NCBI GenBank assembly: GCA_001940925.1
Contig: MSGZ01000021.1
Coordinates: 91,090-155,089, forward strand
From: Ruminococcus sp. Phil11
GTDB taxonomy: Bacteria > Bacillota > Clostridia > Oscillospirales > Ruminococcaceae
Direction of reading: 5' to 3'
Length of the DNA stretch: 64,000 nucleotides
The position numbers were made by a program, and so were the translations under genes. Below the pieces are notes generated by a model. It was not told the origin of the DNA. It worked only from the letters and a program-made list of their open reading frames with translations, and ran no database searches. This document shows, one piece after another, positions 8,619 through 16,242 of this stretch. Numbering within the stretch: position 1 is the first letter of the stretch; every line of letters starts with the position of its first letter.

Positions 8619-9130
8619 TTCTGCACCGCCTCTCTTGCCAGCTTCACCGCGCCGGTATTGCGCGCCTGTATTTTCTGCGGCATATAGCCTTCGATCGCGC
8701 TGACTGCCTGTTCCTCTGTGATGTAATCCGACAGCGCGGACAAAATGCCGAGCATCACGGTGTTGACCGTCGGCAGATGAAATTCCGCCGCGACCGCTTC
8801 GCCGTCAAAGGTGAAGGTATCGGGGATCGGCGTCTTGGAATTGACGATGATCCTGCCGCCTTCTTTCAGCTGCGCCTGCAAAGCCGGCGCATACAGCGTA
8901 TCATCGAGCACGACGATGAAATCCGCTTTTTCGGTCTGACTGCGGTCGAGCACGGGCTTTTCATCGAGCTTCGTGAATGCCCTGACCGGTGCGCCGCGGC
9001 GTTCCGGACCGAAGGACGGAAATGCCAGCGCATAATGTGCATCATCGTTCGCGGTATATGCCGCACCGAACAGCTTTGCTGCCGTAAATGCGCCCTGTCC
9101 GCCGCGTCCGAGCCAAAGGATCTCTTTCAT
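8615..9130 (-). CDS. 2-oxoacid:ferredoxin oxidoreductase, gamma subunit
   Basis: 171 aa gamma (catalytic III) subunit, first gene of the operon. It begins MKEILWLGRGGQGAFTAAKLF (the GxGGQG motif), followed by FGPERRGAPVRAF and a VVLDDTLY region. A TAGGAG site precedes ATG. Expression starts at promoter site B 35-65 bases upstream. The complete set gamma-delta-alpha-beta is a contiguous, intact VorCDAB/PorCDAB-type enzyme. Confidence 0.93.
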   Translation of the reverse strand: MKEILWLGRGGQGAFTAAKLFGAAYTANDDAHYALAFPSFGPERRGAPVRAFTKLDEKPVLDRSQTEKADFIVVLDDTLYAPALQAQLKEGGRIIVNSKTPIPDTFTFDGEAVAAEFHLPTVNTVMLGILSALSDYITEEQAVSAIEGYMPQKIQARNTGAVKLAREAVQK

Positions 9131-9150
9131 AGTCTCAATCTCCTACCTGT

Positions 9151-9196
9151 TTGGTATGTTTCTATGATACACCGTTTTCCGCTGTTTGTCCAATAC
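9151..9196 (-). promoter_or_regulatory. oxidoreductase operon promoter with shared regulon motif (site B)
   Basis: Minus strand: CGTATTGGACAAA (-35 TGGACA), 17-base spacer, -10 TATCAT, five bases, CATACCAAAC. The leader is short with no room for an upstream ORF. Same architecture as sites A and C. Confidence 0.7.
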
Positions 9197-9216
9197 GAAA
9201 GAACGATCGTCAGCTA

Positions 9217-9732
9217 TCAGAGCATGTGCAGCTTCGGGGCATGTCTGCGGAGGACCTCATACAGCGTGACCGAAACCGCCGCGCCGAATACGCCCTGCAC
9301 GATGTTCTCCGGAACGGACAGCAGTGCCGTGGAAACAGAGCCGTACAGCAGCCCCGCAAACACCGCGTAGCCGAAAATCATCACGGTCTCCGCGGCGGCG
9401 GCACCGGCAAGCAGTGCCCGGAACGATTTTCGCTTCCCGGAAAGCCGCTTGTATACGTAATACGACAGAACCGCCATGCCCGCCTTGATGATCAGCGTGG
9501 CCGGCGCATAGACCGTATAGCCGGAGATCAGGTCGGCAAGCGCGGAGCCGATGCCCGCCGCCGCACCGCCGTACAGCGGCCCTAGGATCCATGCAGACAG
9601 ATTGACCAGAACGTCGCCCGTATTGATATAGCCCTTTGTCGGCGACGGGATCTGGATCAGCAGCGTGGCGACGGCCGTCAGTGCCGTGAGCGCACCTGCA
9701 AGCGTCAGTTTCTGAATGCGATCTGATTTCAT
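9217..9732 (-). CDS. ECF transporter S component
   Basis: 171 aa integral membrane protein with about six hydrophobic segments. The signature is IPSPTKGYINTGDVLVNLSAWILGPLYGGAAAGIGSALADL, split here by a helix break, typical of the HmpT/COG4720-like S components of energy-coupling-factor importers. It would use shared EcfA/EcfT proteins encoded elsewhere. It overlaps the lysR gene by 4 bases and closes the mccB-ahcY-mccA-lysR operon, so a methionine-, homocysteine- or other sulfur-related or PLP-type substrate is possible; this is inference from context only. Confidence 0.85.
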   Translation of the reverse strand: MKSDRIQKLTLAGALTALTAVATLLIQIPSPTKGYINTGDVLVNLSAWILGPLYGGAAAGIGSALADLISGYTVYAPATLIIKAGMAVLSYYVYKRLSGKRKSFRALLAGAAAAETVMIFGYAVFAGLLYGSVSTALLSVPENIVQGVFGAAVSVTLYEVLRRHAPKLHML

Positions 9733-10661
9733 AATGCTTCATCCTTTCCTTCCGGAATACCGAGATAGCGTTTCAGCTCCCCGATATAGATCGTCCCCGC
9801 CTTGCTGCGGAGTGTTTTTTTCAGTGTGATATAGCCGATCTCCATGGTATCCTCATCGGCTGTTTCAAACGGCACGGCGAGATAATCGCTGCCGTTCAGT
9901 TCCTCGCAGATAATGCCGGAGCAGAGCGTATAGCCGTTCAGGCCGACCATCAGATTGAGCATGGTCGCGCGGTCGTTCGCCTTGATCGTCCGCGGATATT
10001 CCGCCGTGCTGAGGATCTCCTCTGCATAGTAGAACGAGCTGTTCGCGCCCTGCTCAAAGGACAGGCACGGATACTCCGCAAGATCGTCAAAGGTGATCTT
10101 CTTCTGCTTTGCCAGCGGATGCCCCTTCCAGAGATACACAAACGGACGGCATTTCGTCAGCGGCGTAAATTCCAGACCGTTCGCGTGCAGCAGCTTCGTG
10201 ATCGCCTTGCGGTTGAAATCGCTCATGTACAGAATGCCGATCTCGCTGCGCAGAGAAGCCACATCGCTGATGACCTCGGCGGTTTTCGTCTCGCGGATCG
10301 CAAATTCATATTTTGCCGTATCAAACCGCTTGACCATATCGACAAACGCCTTGACCGCAAAGGAATAATGCTGCGTCGATACGCCGAATTTCTTTTTGAT
10401 GCTGCTTTTTGCGGCATACTTTTCCGTCAGGATATCGAACTGTCCGACGACCTGATGCGCATACTGCAGAAACTCCGCGCCGTCATTCGTGACGGTCACG
10501 CCTCTGCCGCTGCGGTTGAAGATCAGGATGCCGGTCTCCTTTTCGAGCTCCTGCACGGAGGCCGTCAGCGAGGGCTGCGAAACATAAAGCTGCTCTGCCG
10601 CCTTGTTCATCGAGCCGGTCTCCGCGATCGTCAGCGCGTATTTGAGCTGCTGCAATGTCAT
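9729..10661 (-). CDS. LysR-family transcriptional regulator
   Basis: 310 aa. N-terminal HTH reads MTLQQLKYALTIAETGSMNKAAEQLYVSQPSLTASVQELEKE, split at its turn, as in standard LTTRs; residues about 90-300 form the periplasmic-binding-like effector domain. It sits inside the reverse-transsulfuration operon, 12 bases after mccA, and overlaps the ECF S gene. It is a candidate regulator of the three motif-sharing promoters or of its own operon, as CysB/MetR/YtlI relatives are for sulfur genes. The effector is unknown. Confidence 0.92.
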   Translation of the reverse strand: MTLQQLKYALTIAETGSMNKAAEQLYVSQPSLTASVQELEKETGILIFNRSGRGVTVTNDGAEFLQYAHQVVGQFDILTEKYAAKSSIKKKFGVSTQHYSFAVKAFVDMVKRFDTAKYEFAIRETKTAEVISDVASLRSEIGILYMSDFNRKAITKLLHANGLEFTPLTKCRPFVYLWKGHPLAKQKKITFDDLAEYPCLSFEQGANSSFYYAEEILSTAEYPRTIKANDRATMLNLMVGLNGYTLCSGIICEELNGSDYLAVPFETADEDTMEIGYITLKKTLRSKAGTIYIGELKRYLGIPEGKDEAL

Positions 10662-10673
10662 AAAATCACCTCA

Positions 10674-11585
10674 TTATCCGAATAATCCTGTGCTGAAATA
10701 GCGGTCGCCGCGGTCGGGGAACACTGTGACGATATTGCCGCCGCTGACGCGCTCCGTCAGCTTCAGTACCGCCGCCATTGCCGCACCGGAGGACGAGCCC
10801 GCAAAGATGCCCTCTGTTTTTGCCAGCAGGCGGGCCGTCGAGAAGGCTTCGTCATCCGTTACCTTGATCACATCATCGACCAGCGACATATCCATCGTAT
10901 CTGCGATGAAATCATTGCCGATGCCCTCGATATTGTAGTCGCTGTGTTCGCCGCCGCCCATCGTCGAGCCGACCGGGTCAGCCAGGATGCCGCGGATACC
11001 GGGATTGCGCTCCTTCAGATAACGCAGAATGCCGGTATACGTGCCGCCGCTGCCCGCACCCGCGACAACATAGTCAATTTTGCCGTCCAGCGATTCGTAG
11101 ATCTCTCTGCCGGTCGTCTCATAATGCGCAAGCGGATTGCTCTGGTTTTTGAACTGTTCCAGCGAAATTGAGCCGGGGATCTGTGCCTTGATCTCCTCTG
11201 CCTTTTCGACCGCGCCGAGCATTCCCTTTTCACGCGGCGTATTGACGACTTCTGCGCCGAGTGCGCGCATCAAAGCCTGCTTTTCCGCGGAAAACTTCGT
11301 CGGTACGACAAAAATGATGCGGTAGCCGCGGTTCAGTGCCGCAAATGCGATGCCGAGGCCCGTATTGCCGGCAGTCGCTTCCACGATCGTGCCGCCCGCT
11401 TTGAGCAGCCCGCGCCGTTCGGCATCATTGACCATATAAAGCCCGGTTCTGTCCTTGACGCTTCCGGAGGGGTTCCACAGCTCCAGCTTTGCAAAGACGT
11501 TCACGCCCTGTTTTTGTACGATATTGCCGAGCCTGACCAGCGGCGTATGCCCGATCAGTGCCTGCATCGAATCATAATACTGCAT
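10674..11585 (-). CDS. mccA: cysteine synthase family / O-acetylserine-dependent cystathionine beta-synthase
   Basis: 303 aa fold-type II PLP enzyme. Motifs: PSGSVKDRT with the PLP lysine, EATAGNTGLGIAFAA, GSGGTYTG, and the tail KTEGIFAGSSSGAA and FPDRGDRYFSTGLF. The last features and the neighbouring mccB favour MccA, which joins homocysteine to O-acetylserine to form cystathionine, over plain CysK; the two are hard to separate by sequence. The start is set at the ATG giving MQYYDS, with GGAG 9 bases upstream. It overlaps the ahcY 3' end by 14 bases. Confidence 0.85.
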   Translation of the reverse strand: MQYYDSMQALIGHTPLVRLGNIVQKQGVNVFAKLELWNPSGSVKDRTGLYMVNDAERRGLLKAGGTIVEATAGNTGLGIAFAALNRGYRIIFVVPTKFSAEKQALMRALGAEVVNTPREKGMLGAVEKAEEIKAQIPGSISLEQFKNQSNPLAHYETTGREIYESLDGKIDYVVAGAGSGGTYTGILRYLKERNPGIRGILADPVGSTMGGGEHSDYNIEGIGNDFIADTMDMSLVDDVIKVTDDEAFSTARLLAKTEGIFAGSSSGAAMAAVLKLTERVSGGNIVTVFPDRGDRYFSTGLFG

Positions 11586-12828
11586 GTTTCTCATCTCCGT
11601 ATAGATATGCACGCTGTTCATCGGTCAGCGTGTCAATTTCGATCTGCATACCTGCGAGCTTCTGCCGCGCGACCGCTTCATCGACCGCACGCGGCACATT
11701 GTTCAGCACCGATGTGACCGTATCACGGTTTGCGATCAGCCACTCGGCACTGCGCGCCTGGATCGCGAAGCTCATGTCCATGATCTCCGCCGGATGCCCG
11801 TCACCCGCCGCAAGATTGACCAAACGCCCCTCCGCGATCACATAGACCGTCACGCCGTTCGGGAGCGTGTAGCCGGTGATATTCTGCCGCGCTTCAAACG
11901 ATCTGACCGCAAGCTTTTTCAGCCCCGCCATATCGACCTCCACATCAAAATGGCCGGCATTGGAGAGGATCGCGCCCTCGTGCATCTTCAGAAAGCTGTT
12001 TTCGGTGATGACGCGGCTGCATCCCGTGACCGTGACGAAGAAATCGCCGAGCGGTGCGGCGTCCTCCATTTTCATGACCGTGAAGCCGTCCATGACCGCT
12101 TCAATCGCTTTCACGGGGTCAACCTCGGTGACAATGACCTTTGCGCCGAGCCCCTTTGCGCGCATCGCCGCGCCCTTGCCGCACCAGCCGTAGCCCGCGA
12201 TCACGACCGTTTTGCCCGCGACGATCAGATTCGTCGTGCGGTTGATGCCGTCCCAGACGGACTGCCCCGTGCCGTAGCGGTTATCGAATAAATGCTTGCA
12301 GTCGGCGTCATTGACGAGCATCATCGGGAATTTCAGTTCGCCCGCCGCGGCCATGGCTTTCAGCCGCAGGATGCCGGTCGTCGTTTCCTCGCAGCCGCCG
12401 ATCACATTCGGAAGATATTGCGGATATTCCTGATGGATCAGCGTGACAAGGTCGCCGCCGTCGTCGATGATGAAATGCGGCTGTGCCTCGATCACGCGGC
12501 GGGTGTGCGCTTCGTATTCTTCCGGCGTAACACCGTGCCATGCGTAGACGTTCAGGCCGGAATGCACGAGTGCCGCCGCAATATCGTCCTGTGTGGACAG
12601 CGGGTTCGAGCCCGTGATATACATTTCCGCACCGCCTGCCGCCAGCACGCGGCAGAGATATGCGGTCTTTGCCTCAAGGTGAATGGACAGCGCGATCCGC
12701 TTGCCCGCAAAGGGCTTTGTCTCTGCAAATTCCGCTTCAATGCCGCGCAGCAGAGGCATATTGCCCTTGACCCACCGGATTTTCCGTTCGCCGCTCTCCC
12801 AGAGCGAAAGATCTCTGATCTCAGACAT
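11572..12828 (-). CDS. ahcY: adenosylhomocysteinase
   Basis: 418 aa NAD-dependent S-adenosylhomocysteine hydrolase, giving homocysteine and adenosine (or inosine with S-inosylhomocysteine). Motifs: SIHLEAKTAYL, CEETTTGILRLKAM, NDADCKHLFDNRYGTGQS (the catalytic Lys/Asp region), VVIAGYGWCGKGAAMRAKGLGAKV split by the NAD loop, and GHFDVEVDM. The C-terminus ends in a DEQRAYLYG stretch rather than the KPxxYRY tail of eukaryotic enzymes, as in shorter archaeal/clostridial forms. The start overlaps the mccB stop by 8 bases. In Bacillus the equivalent operon uses the nucleosidase MtnN here. Confidence 0.93.
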   Translation of the reverse strand: MSEIRDLSLWESGERKIRWVKGNMPLLRGIEAEFAETKPFAGKRIALSIHLEAKTAYLCRVLAAGGAEMYITGSNPLSTQDDIAAALVHSGLNVYAWHGVTPEEYEAHTRRVIEAQPHFIIDDGGDLVTLIHQEYPQYLPNVIGGCEETTTGILRLKAMAAAGELKFPMMLVNDADCKHLFDNRYGTGQSVWDGINRTTNLIVAGKTVVIAGYGWCGKGAAMRAKGLGAKVIVTEVDPVKAIEAVMDGFTVMKMEDAAPLGDFFVTVTGCSRVITENSFLKMHEGAILSNAGHFDVEVDMAGLKKLAVRSFEARQNITGYTLPNGVTVYVIAEGRLVNLAAGDGHPAEIMDMSFAIQARSAEWLIANRDTVTSVLNNVPRAVDEAVARQKLAGMQIEIDTLTDEQRAYLYGDEKHAVL

Positions 12829-13984
12829 TGGGTGCCGCCTTTCCGATCGCCTGTTCCAGATCGGCGAGAATGTCCGCGATATTCTCAATGCCGGTTGACA
12901 GACGGATCAGCCCGTCCGTGATGCCGACCTTTTTGCGGATCTCCGCCGGAATGGATGCGTGTGTCATCGTTGCGGGGTGGCACACAAGCGACTCCACGCC
13001 GCCGAGGCTTTCCGCGAGCATAATGAGCTGCAGGCTCTCGAAGAACCGGTTGATATCATAGCCCTCATGCAGCTCGAACGAGATCATGACGCCGCCGTTT
13101 TTCGCCTGCTTCCGGTTGATCGCATAGCCCTGCGCGTCCGGCAGGCCGGGATAATACACCGTCTTGACTGCCGGATGCTGTTTGAGATATTCCGCGGCCT
13201 TCTGCGCATTTTCAACGTGTCTGTCCATGCGGACGGCGAGCGTCTTGATGCCGCGGATCAGCAGGAACGAATCGAACGGGCCGAGCACGCCGCCGGTCGA
13301 GTTCTGGATGAACGCGAGCTTCTGCGCGAGTTCTTCGCTGTTCACGACCGCAAGCCCCGCGACGACATCGCTGTGCCCGCCGAGGTATTTCGTTGCGCTG
13401 TGCACGACAATGTCCGCACCGAGCGCAAGCGGCTTCTGCAGATACGGCGTCATGAACGTGTTATCGACAATGACGAGCAGCCCGTGCCGGTGCGAGATCT
13501 CTGCAACGGCTGCAATATCCGTGACCGTCATCAGCGGATTGGCAGGGCTCTCGATGATGACCGCCTTCGCGTCATCCGTGATCTGCGATTCGTATTTTGC
13601 AAGATCTGCGGTGTCCGCGATCGTGTACGTGATGCCGAAATGATCGAACACCTTGTCGAGCACGCGGAACGTACCGCCGTAAACATTGCTGGAGATCAGG
13701 ACGCGGTCGCCGCTTTGCAGCAGGCTCAGCACCGCGGTGATCGCCGCCATGCCGGAGCCGAACGCAAAGCCTGCATAGCCGCCCTCCAGCTCCGCGATCA
13801 GCTTTTCGAGCGCCTCTCTGGTCGGGTTGCCGGTGCGGGAATATTCGTATCCGCGCATTTTTCCGAGTCCGTCCTGCTGATAGGTCGAGGTCTGGTAGAT
13901 CGGCACATTGACCGCGCCGGTGCGTTCGTCCGTGGAAATGCCGCCGTGAATGAGGGCGGTCTCTGTATGTTCATATCTGCTCAT
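12821..13984 (-). CDS. mccB: cystathionine gamma-lyase / gamma-synthase family (MccB-like)
   Basis: 387 aa trans-sulfuration PLP enzyme. Motifs: YQTSTYQQDG, YEYSRTGNPTREALE, FGSGMAAITAVLSLL, DNTFMTPYLQKPL and the Schiff-base lysine in VVHSATKYLGGHSDV. The C-terminal LGGVESLVCHPATMTHA is complete. Context with mccA and ahcY favours gamma-lyase activity, cystathionine to cysteine plus 2-oxobutyrate, but gamma-synthase cannot be excluded. It follows the methyltransferase by 11 bases. Confidence 0.92.
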   Translation of the reverse strand: MSRYEHTETALIHGGISTDERTGAVNVPIYQTSTYQQDGLGKMRGYEYSRTGNPTREALEKLIAELEGGYAGFAFGSGMAAITAVLSLLQSGDRVLISSNVYGGTFRVLDKVFDHFGITYTIADTADLAKYESQITDDAKAVIIESPANPLMTVTDIAAVAEISHRHGLLVIVDNTFMTPYLQKPLALGADIVVHSATKYLGGHSDVVAGLAVVNSEELAQKLAFIQNSTGGVLGPFDSFLLIRGIKTLAVRMDRHVENAQKAAEYLKQHPAVKTVYYPGLPDAQGYAINRKQAKNGGVMISFELHEGYDINRFFESLQLIMLAESLGGVESLVCHPATMTHASIPAEIRKKVGITDGLIRLSTGIENIADILADLEQAIGKAAPNV

Positions 13985-13995
13985 AATGATTCTCC

Positions 13996-14895
13996 TTATT
14001 CATAATCATAGCCTGCGGTATAGGCCGCGGACAGCAGGCTGACATTTTCAAATGCTTTCATGCGGTCGGCGCGGCCGTCGAAATACTCTGCCTGCACCTT
14101 TTCCGGCGGCAGATAGGTGTCGATCTGGAAGCCCAGCGCATAGAGCGAGCGGGAAACCTCGTTGTAATCGTAGCCGCCGCGCATGTGCTCGCCGAGCGAT
14201 GCCGTGATCTGTTCCAGCCGCCGCACGCGCTCGGGGAATACGCCGGTTTTCATCGGGTAGTCAAATACAAGGACGCTTCCCGGAACGGACAGGTCTGCGA
14301 TTTGCGCAAGCGTATCCGAAAACACATCCAGCGTCAGATAATAGGTCACGCCGAGGATGCTGAAAAAGGTCGGGATCTGCGGATCAAATCCGGTTTTCAG
14401 GAGCTGCTCCGTCATGCGCTGCTTCTCAAAATCGACCGGCACAAAATGCACATTTTTCCGGATATTCCATTCCAGCTGCCGGATGCGTTCCAGCTTATAC
14501 CGCTGCGTGTCCGGGTGGTCGATCTCGTAGATCTCAATATCCGGATCGTCATTGCGGAACAGGAACGTATCCGAGCCCGCGCCGCAAATCACATACTGGA
14601 TCTTTCCGTATTTCGCTGCGAAATCATGCAGCCGGTTCTCCGCAAAATGGATGCGCGCCAGCGGGATCGGCGCAATGTATTCGGCGATGATCTGTTCGGT
14701 GTCCGCTCTGGAAAACGGAGCATCAAAGCCGTCAAAGCCGCGGCTGACCGTTTCGTACATCGCGTCATATTCCTCCTTGCCCATGAAATCAAAGGCAAGG
14801 TCGTCCTCAAAAATCTTGTCGCGTTCGTGGATCGCGTGCCACGCTCTTGCAAAGGCACAGAGCTTCGCGGTTATGCTTTCTCGTTCATCAACCAT
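13996..14895 (-). CDS. class I SAM-dependent methyltransferase (PPM/TcmP-like)
   Basis: 299 aa. The central part YVICGAGSDTFLFRN is the SAM-binding glycine loop, followed by EIYEIDHPDTQRYK, the pattern of the leucine carboxyl methyltransferase/TcmP superfamily (COG3315). ATG at 14895 is chosen because GGAGG is 4 bases before it. First structural gene after the attenuator. In B. subtilis the mccA-mccB operon also begins with a putative methyltransferase (yrrT), so a role in feeding SAH or methylating an unknown acceptor is plausible. Confidence 0.88.
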   Translation of the reverse strand: MVDERESITAKLCAFARAWHAIHERDKIFEDDLAFDFMGKEEYDAMYETVSRGFDGFDAPFSRADTEQIIAEYIAPIPLARIHFAENRLHDFAAKYGKIQYVICGAGSDTFLFRNDDPDIEIYEIDHPDTQRYKLERIRQLEWNIRKNVHFVPVDFEKQRMTEQLLKTGFDPQIPTFFSILGVTYYLTLDVFSDTLAQIADLSVPGSVLVFDYPMKTGVFPERVRRLEQITASLGEHMRGGYDYNEVSRSLYALGFQIDTYLPPEKVQAEYFDGRADRMKAFENVSLLSAAYTAGYDYE

Positions 14896-14911
14896 AAATC
14901 CTCCGGGGCAT

Positions 14912-14944
14912 AAAAACAGCGCAGAATGCCATTGCATACCGCGC
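14912..14944 (-). terminator. intrinsic terminator in the leader (attenuator)
   Basis: Minus strand GCGCGGTATGC, loop AATG, GCATTCTGCGC, then TGTTTTT. The stem has ten pairs including one G-U, and one T-T mismatch. It lies between the stop of the Cys/Met leader peptide (14967) and the ribosome site of the methyltransferase, so terminated transcripts would lack all structural genes. Confidence 0.8.
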
Positions 14945-14966
14945 GTTTTTCTTCATGTTGCATGGG

Positions 14967-15074
14967 TCATGATACATGAGAAAGCCGACATCGCTGCCCT
15001 GCCGCGTGTGTATGAGACATTCGTATTTTGTTGTGACAGTTCATACAGCACAGCATACAGCACATCGTTTTCAT
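14967..15074 (-). CDS. Cys/Met-rich leader peptide
   Basis: A 35-codon ORF with a strong ribosome site (AAGGAAAGGAG, 6 bases before ATG). It begins MKTMCCMLCCMNC and ends CRLSHVS. Six Cys and five Met in 35 residues, with five Cys and four Met in the first 13, is far beyond chance. It is the first ORF of the transcript that goes on to mccB-ahcY-mccA, genes that turn methionine into cysteine. Shortage of charged tRNA-Cys or tRNA-Met would stall the ribosome over codons 4-13 and alter the downstream terminator, as in classical amino-acid operon attenuation. Function is inferred from layout. Confidence 0.85.
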   Translation of the reverse strand: MKTMCCMLCCMNCHNKIRMSHTHAAGQRCRLSHVS

Positions 15075-15116
15075 GGCTTTTCTCCTTTCCTTACATTTCC
15101 TATCGGTTATGTATGA

Positions 15117-15145
15117 ATTATAGCACAGCAGGTCGGAATTGTCAA
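15117..15145 (-). promoter_or_regulatory. promoter of the reverse-transsulfuration operon
   Basis: Perfect consensus on the minus strand: TTGACA, 17 bases, TATAAT. Start would be near 15110, giving a leader of roughly 35 bases before the leader peptide. The surrounding bases (CCTATTGACAATTCC, TGTGCTATAAT, CATAC) partly resemble site C of the ABC importer operon. Confidence 0.9.
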
Positions 15146-15240
15146 TAGGTTCTGCCTATATTCGGGATTCTGCACAAATTTATCACAGTATTCATATATG
15201 TGAATGGGGATATAACGAATATCCGGCGCGGAACGATAAA

Positions 15241-15274
15241 AAAAGAACGCCGATTCCTGCATCAGCGTTCTTTT
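15241..15274. terminator. terminator of the ABC importer operon
   Basis: AAAAGAACGC and its complement GCGTTCTTTT around a 14-base loop; on the minus strand T-rich sequence follows. It lies 48 bases after the permease stop. Confidence 0.75.
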
Positions 15275-15321
15275 GTTTCCTTTTATTATGCTCCCGGCAC
15301 ACTTTCGCACAATGCGCCGGC

Positions 15322-16242
15322 TCAGCGCTTCCATTTCAGCATCCGCTTCTGGAAGGCGTTGAACAGGAACGTCACCGCAATGACCACAATGCCGATGACC
15401 AGCAGACCCGTGATCGTGCGCGTGTAGTCGCCGAAATCGGAGTAGTATTTGACATAATAGCCCATGCCGTCGCGCGCGGCGATCATTTCCGCAGAGGTCA
15501 GCAGGATGAACGAAACGCTCAGACCCTGATTGCAGCCGAGGAAGATCTGCGGCAGCGCAGCGGGCAGAATGATCGTGAACAGCATTTCCGGCTTCGGCAC
15601 ATTCAGCACCTTTGCGGAATCAATGATGCGCTGATCGACATGCATCACGCCGCTCATCGTGCCGGCAAAGACCGGCCAGAAGGTCGCCAGAAAGATGACG
15701 AACACCGAGACCGACTGGAATGTCGGCAGCAGCGCGATGCCGTAGGGGATATAAACGATCGGCGGGATCGAGCTGAAAAACTTGGAGATATAGGTCGCTG
15801 CGCCGCCGAGACGGGCGTTCCAGCCGAGGAACAGCCCGAGCGGAACTGCAACGGCAGATGCGAGCACAAAGCCCTTGACGGTGATGCCGAGCGAGCTGCG
15901 GATATTGATGAGAATCTTTTCCCTGTCCTCCGCGAACTGATGCAGCACCTTGCCCGGTGCCGGGAACAGCAGCGGATTCAGCACATTGAATTTTGCCGTC
16001 GCCAGAGACCAGACCGTCAGCAGCACGAAGATGAAGCCGACGATATCCAGCAGCAGCATGAGGCTTTCCTTTTTCTTGATGAGAAAGCTCAGTCCGAGCG
16101 TGACGGCCTCCAGTCCGACCGCAAAGGCGATCAGCGCGCCGGTGTACACATCCTTGTCCGATCTGTCAGGCAGAAGCTGCACGAGCAGCAAAATCACGAA
16201 CAGCAGATGCGTGACGCGGAGCAGGCGGTTCTTCAGCGTCAT
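15322..16242 (-). CDS. ABC transporter permease (TauC/SsuC-like)
   Basis: 306 aa. It has about seven to eight hydrophobic helices; the region from residue 130 (IRSSLGITVKGFVLASAVAVPLGLFLG) to 280 is the BPD_transp_1 core. The EAA loop is ILPAALPQIFLGCNQGLSVSF. Compared with ordinary TauC/SsuC it has an N-terminal addition of two or three helices (residues 1-80). Its start overlaps the ATPase stop by 4 bases. It forms the channel of an importer for sulfonate-, nitrate- or aromatic-type small acids. Confidence 0.9.
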   Translation of the reverse strand: MTLKNRLLRVTHLLFVILLLVQLLPDRSDKDVYTGALIAFAVGLEAVTLGLSFLIKKKESLMLLLDIVGFIFVLLTVWSLATAKFNVLNPLLFPAPGKVLHQFAEDREKILINIRSSLGITVKGFVLASAVAVPLGLFLGWNARLGGAATYISKFFSSIPPIVYIPYGIALLPTFQSVSVFVIFLATFWPVFAGTMSGVMHVDQRIIDSAKVLNVPKPEMLFTIILPAALPQIFLGCNQGLSVSFILLTSAEMIAARDGMGYYVKYYSDFGDYTRTITGLLVIGIVVIAVTFLFNAFQKRMLKWKR

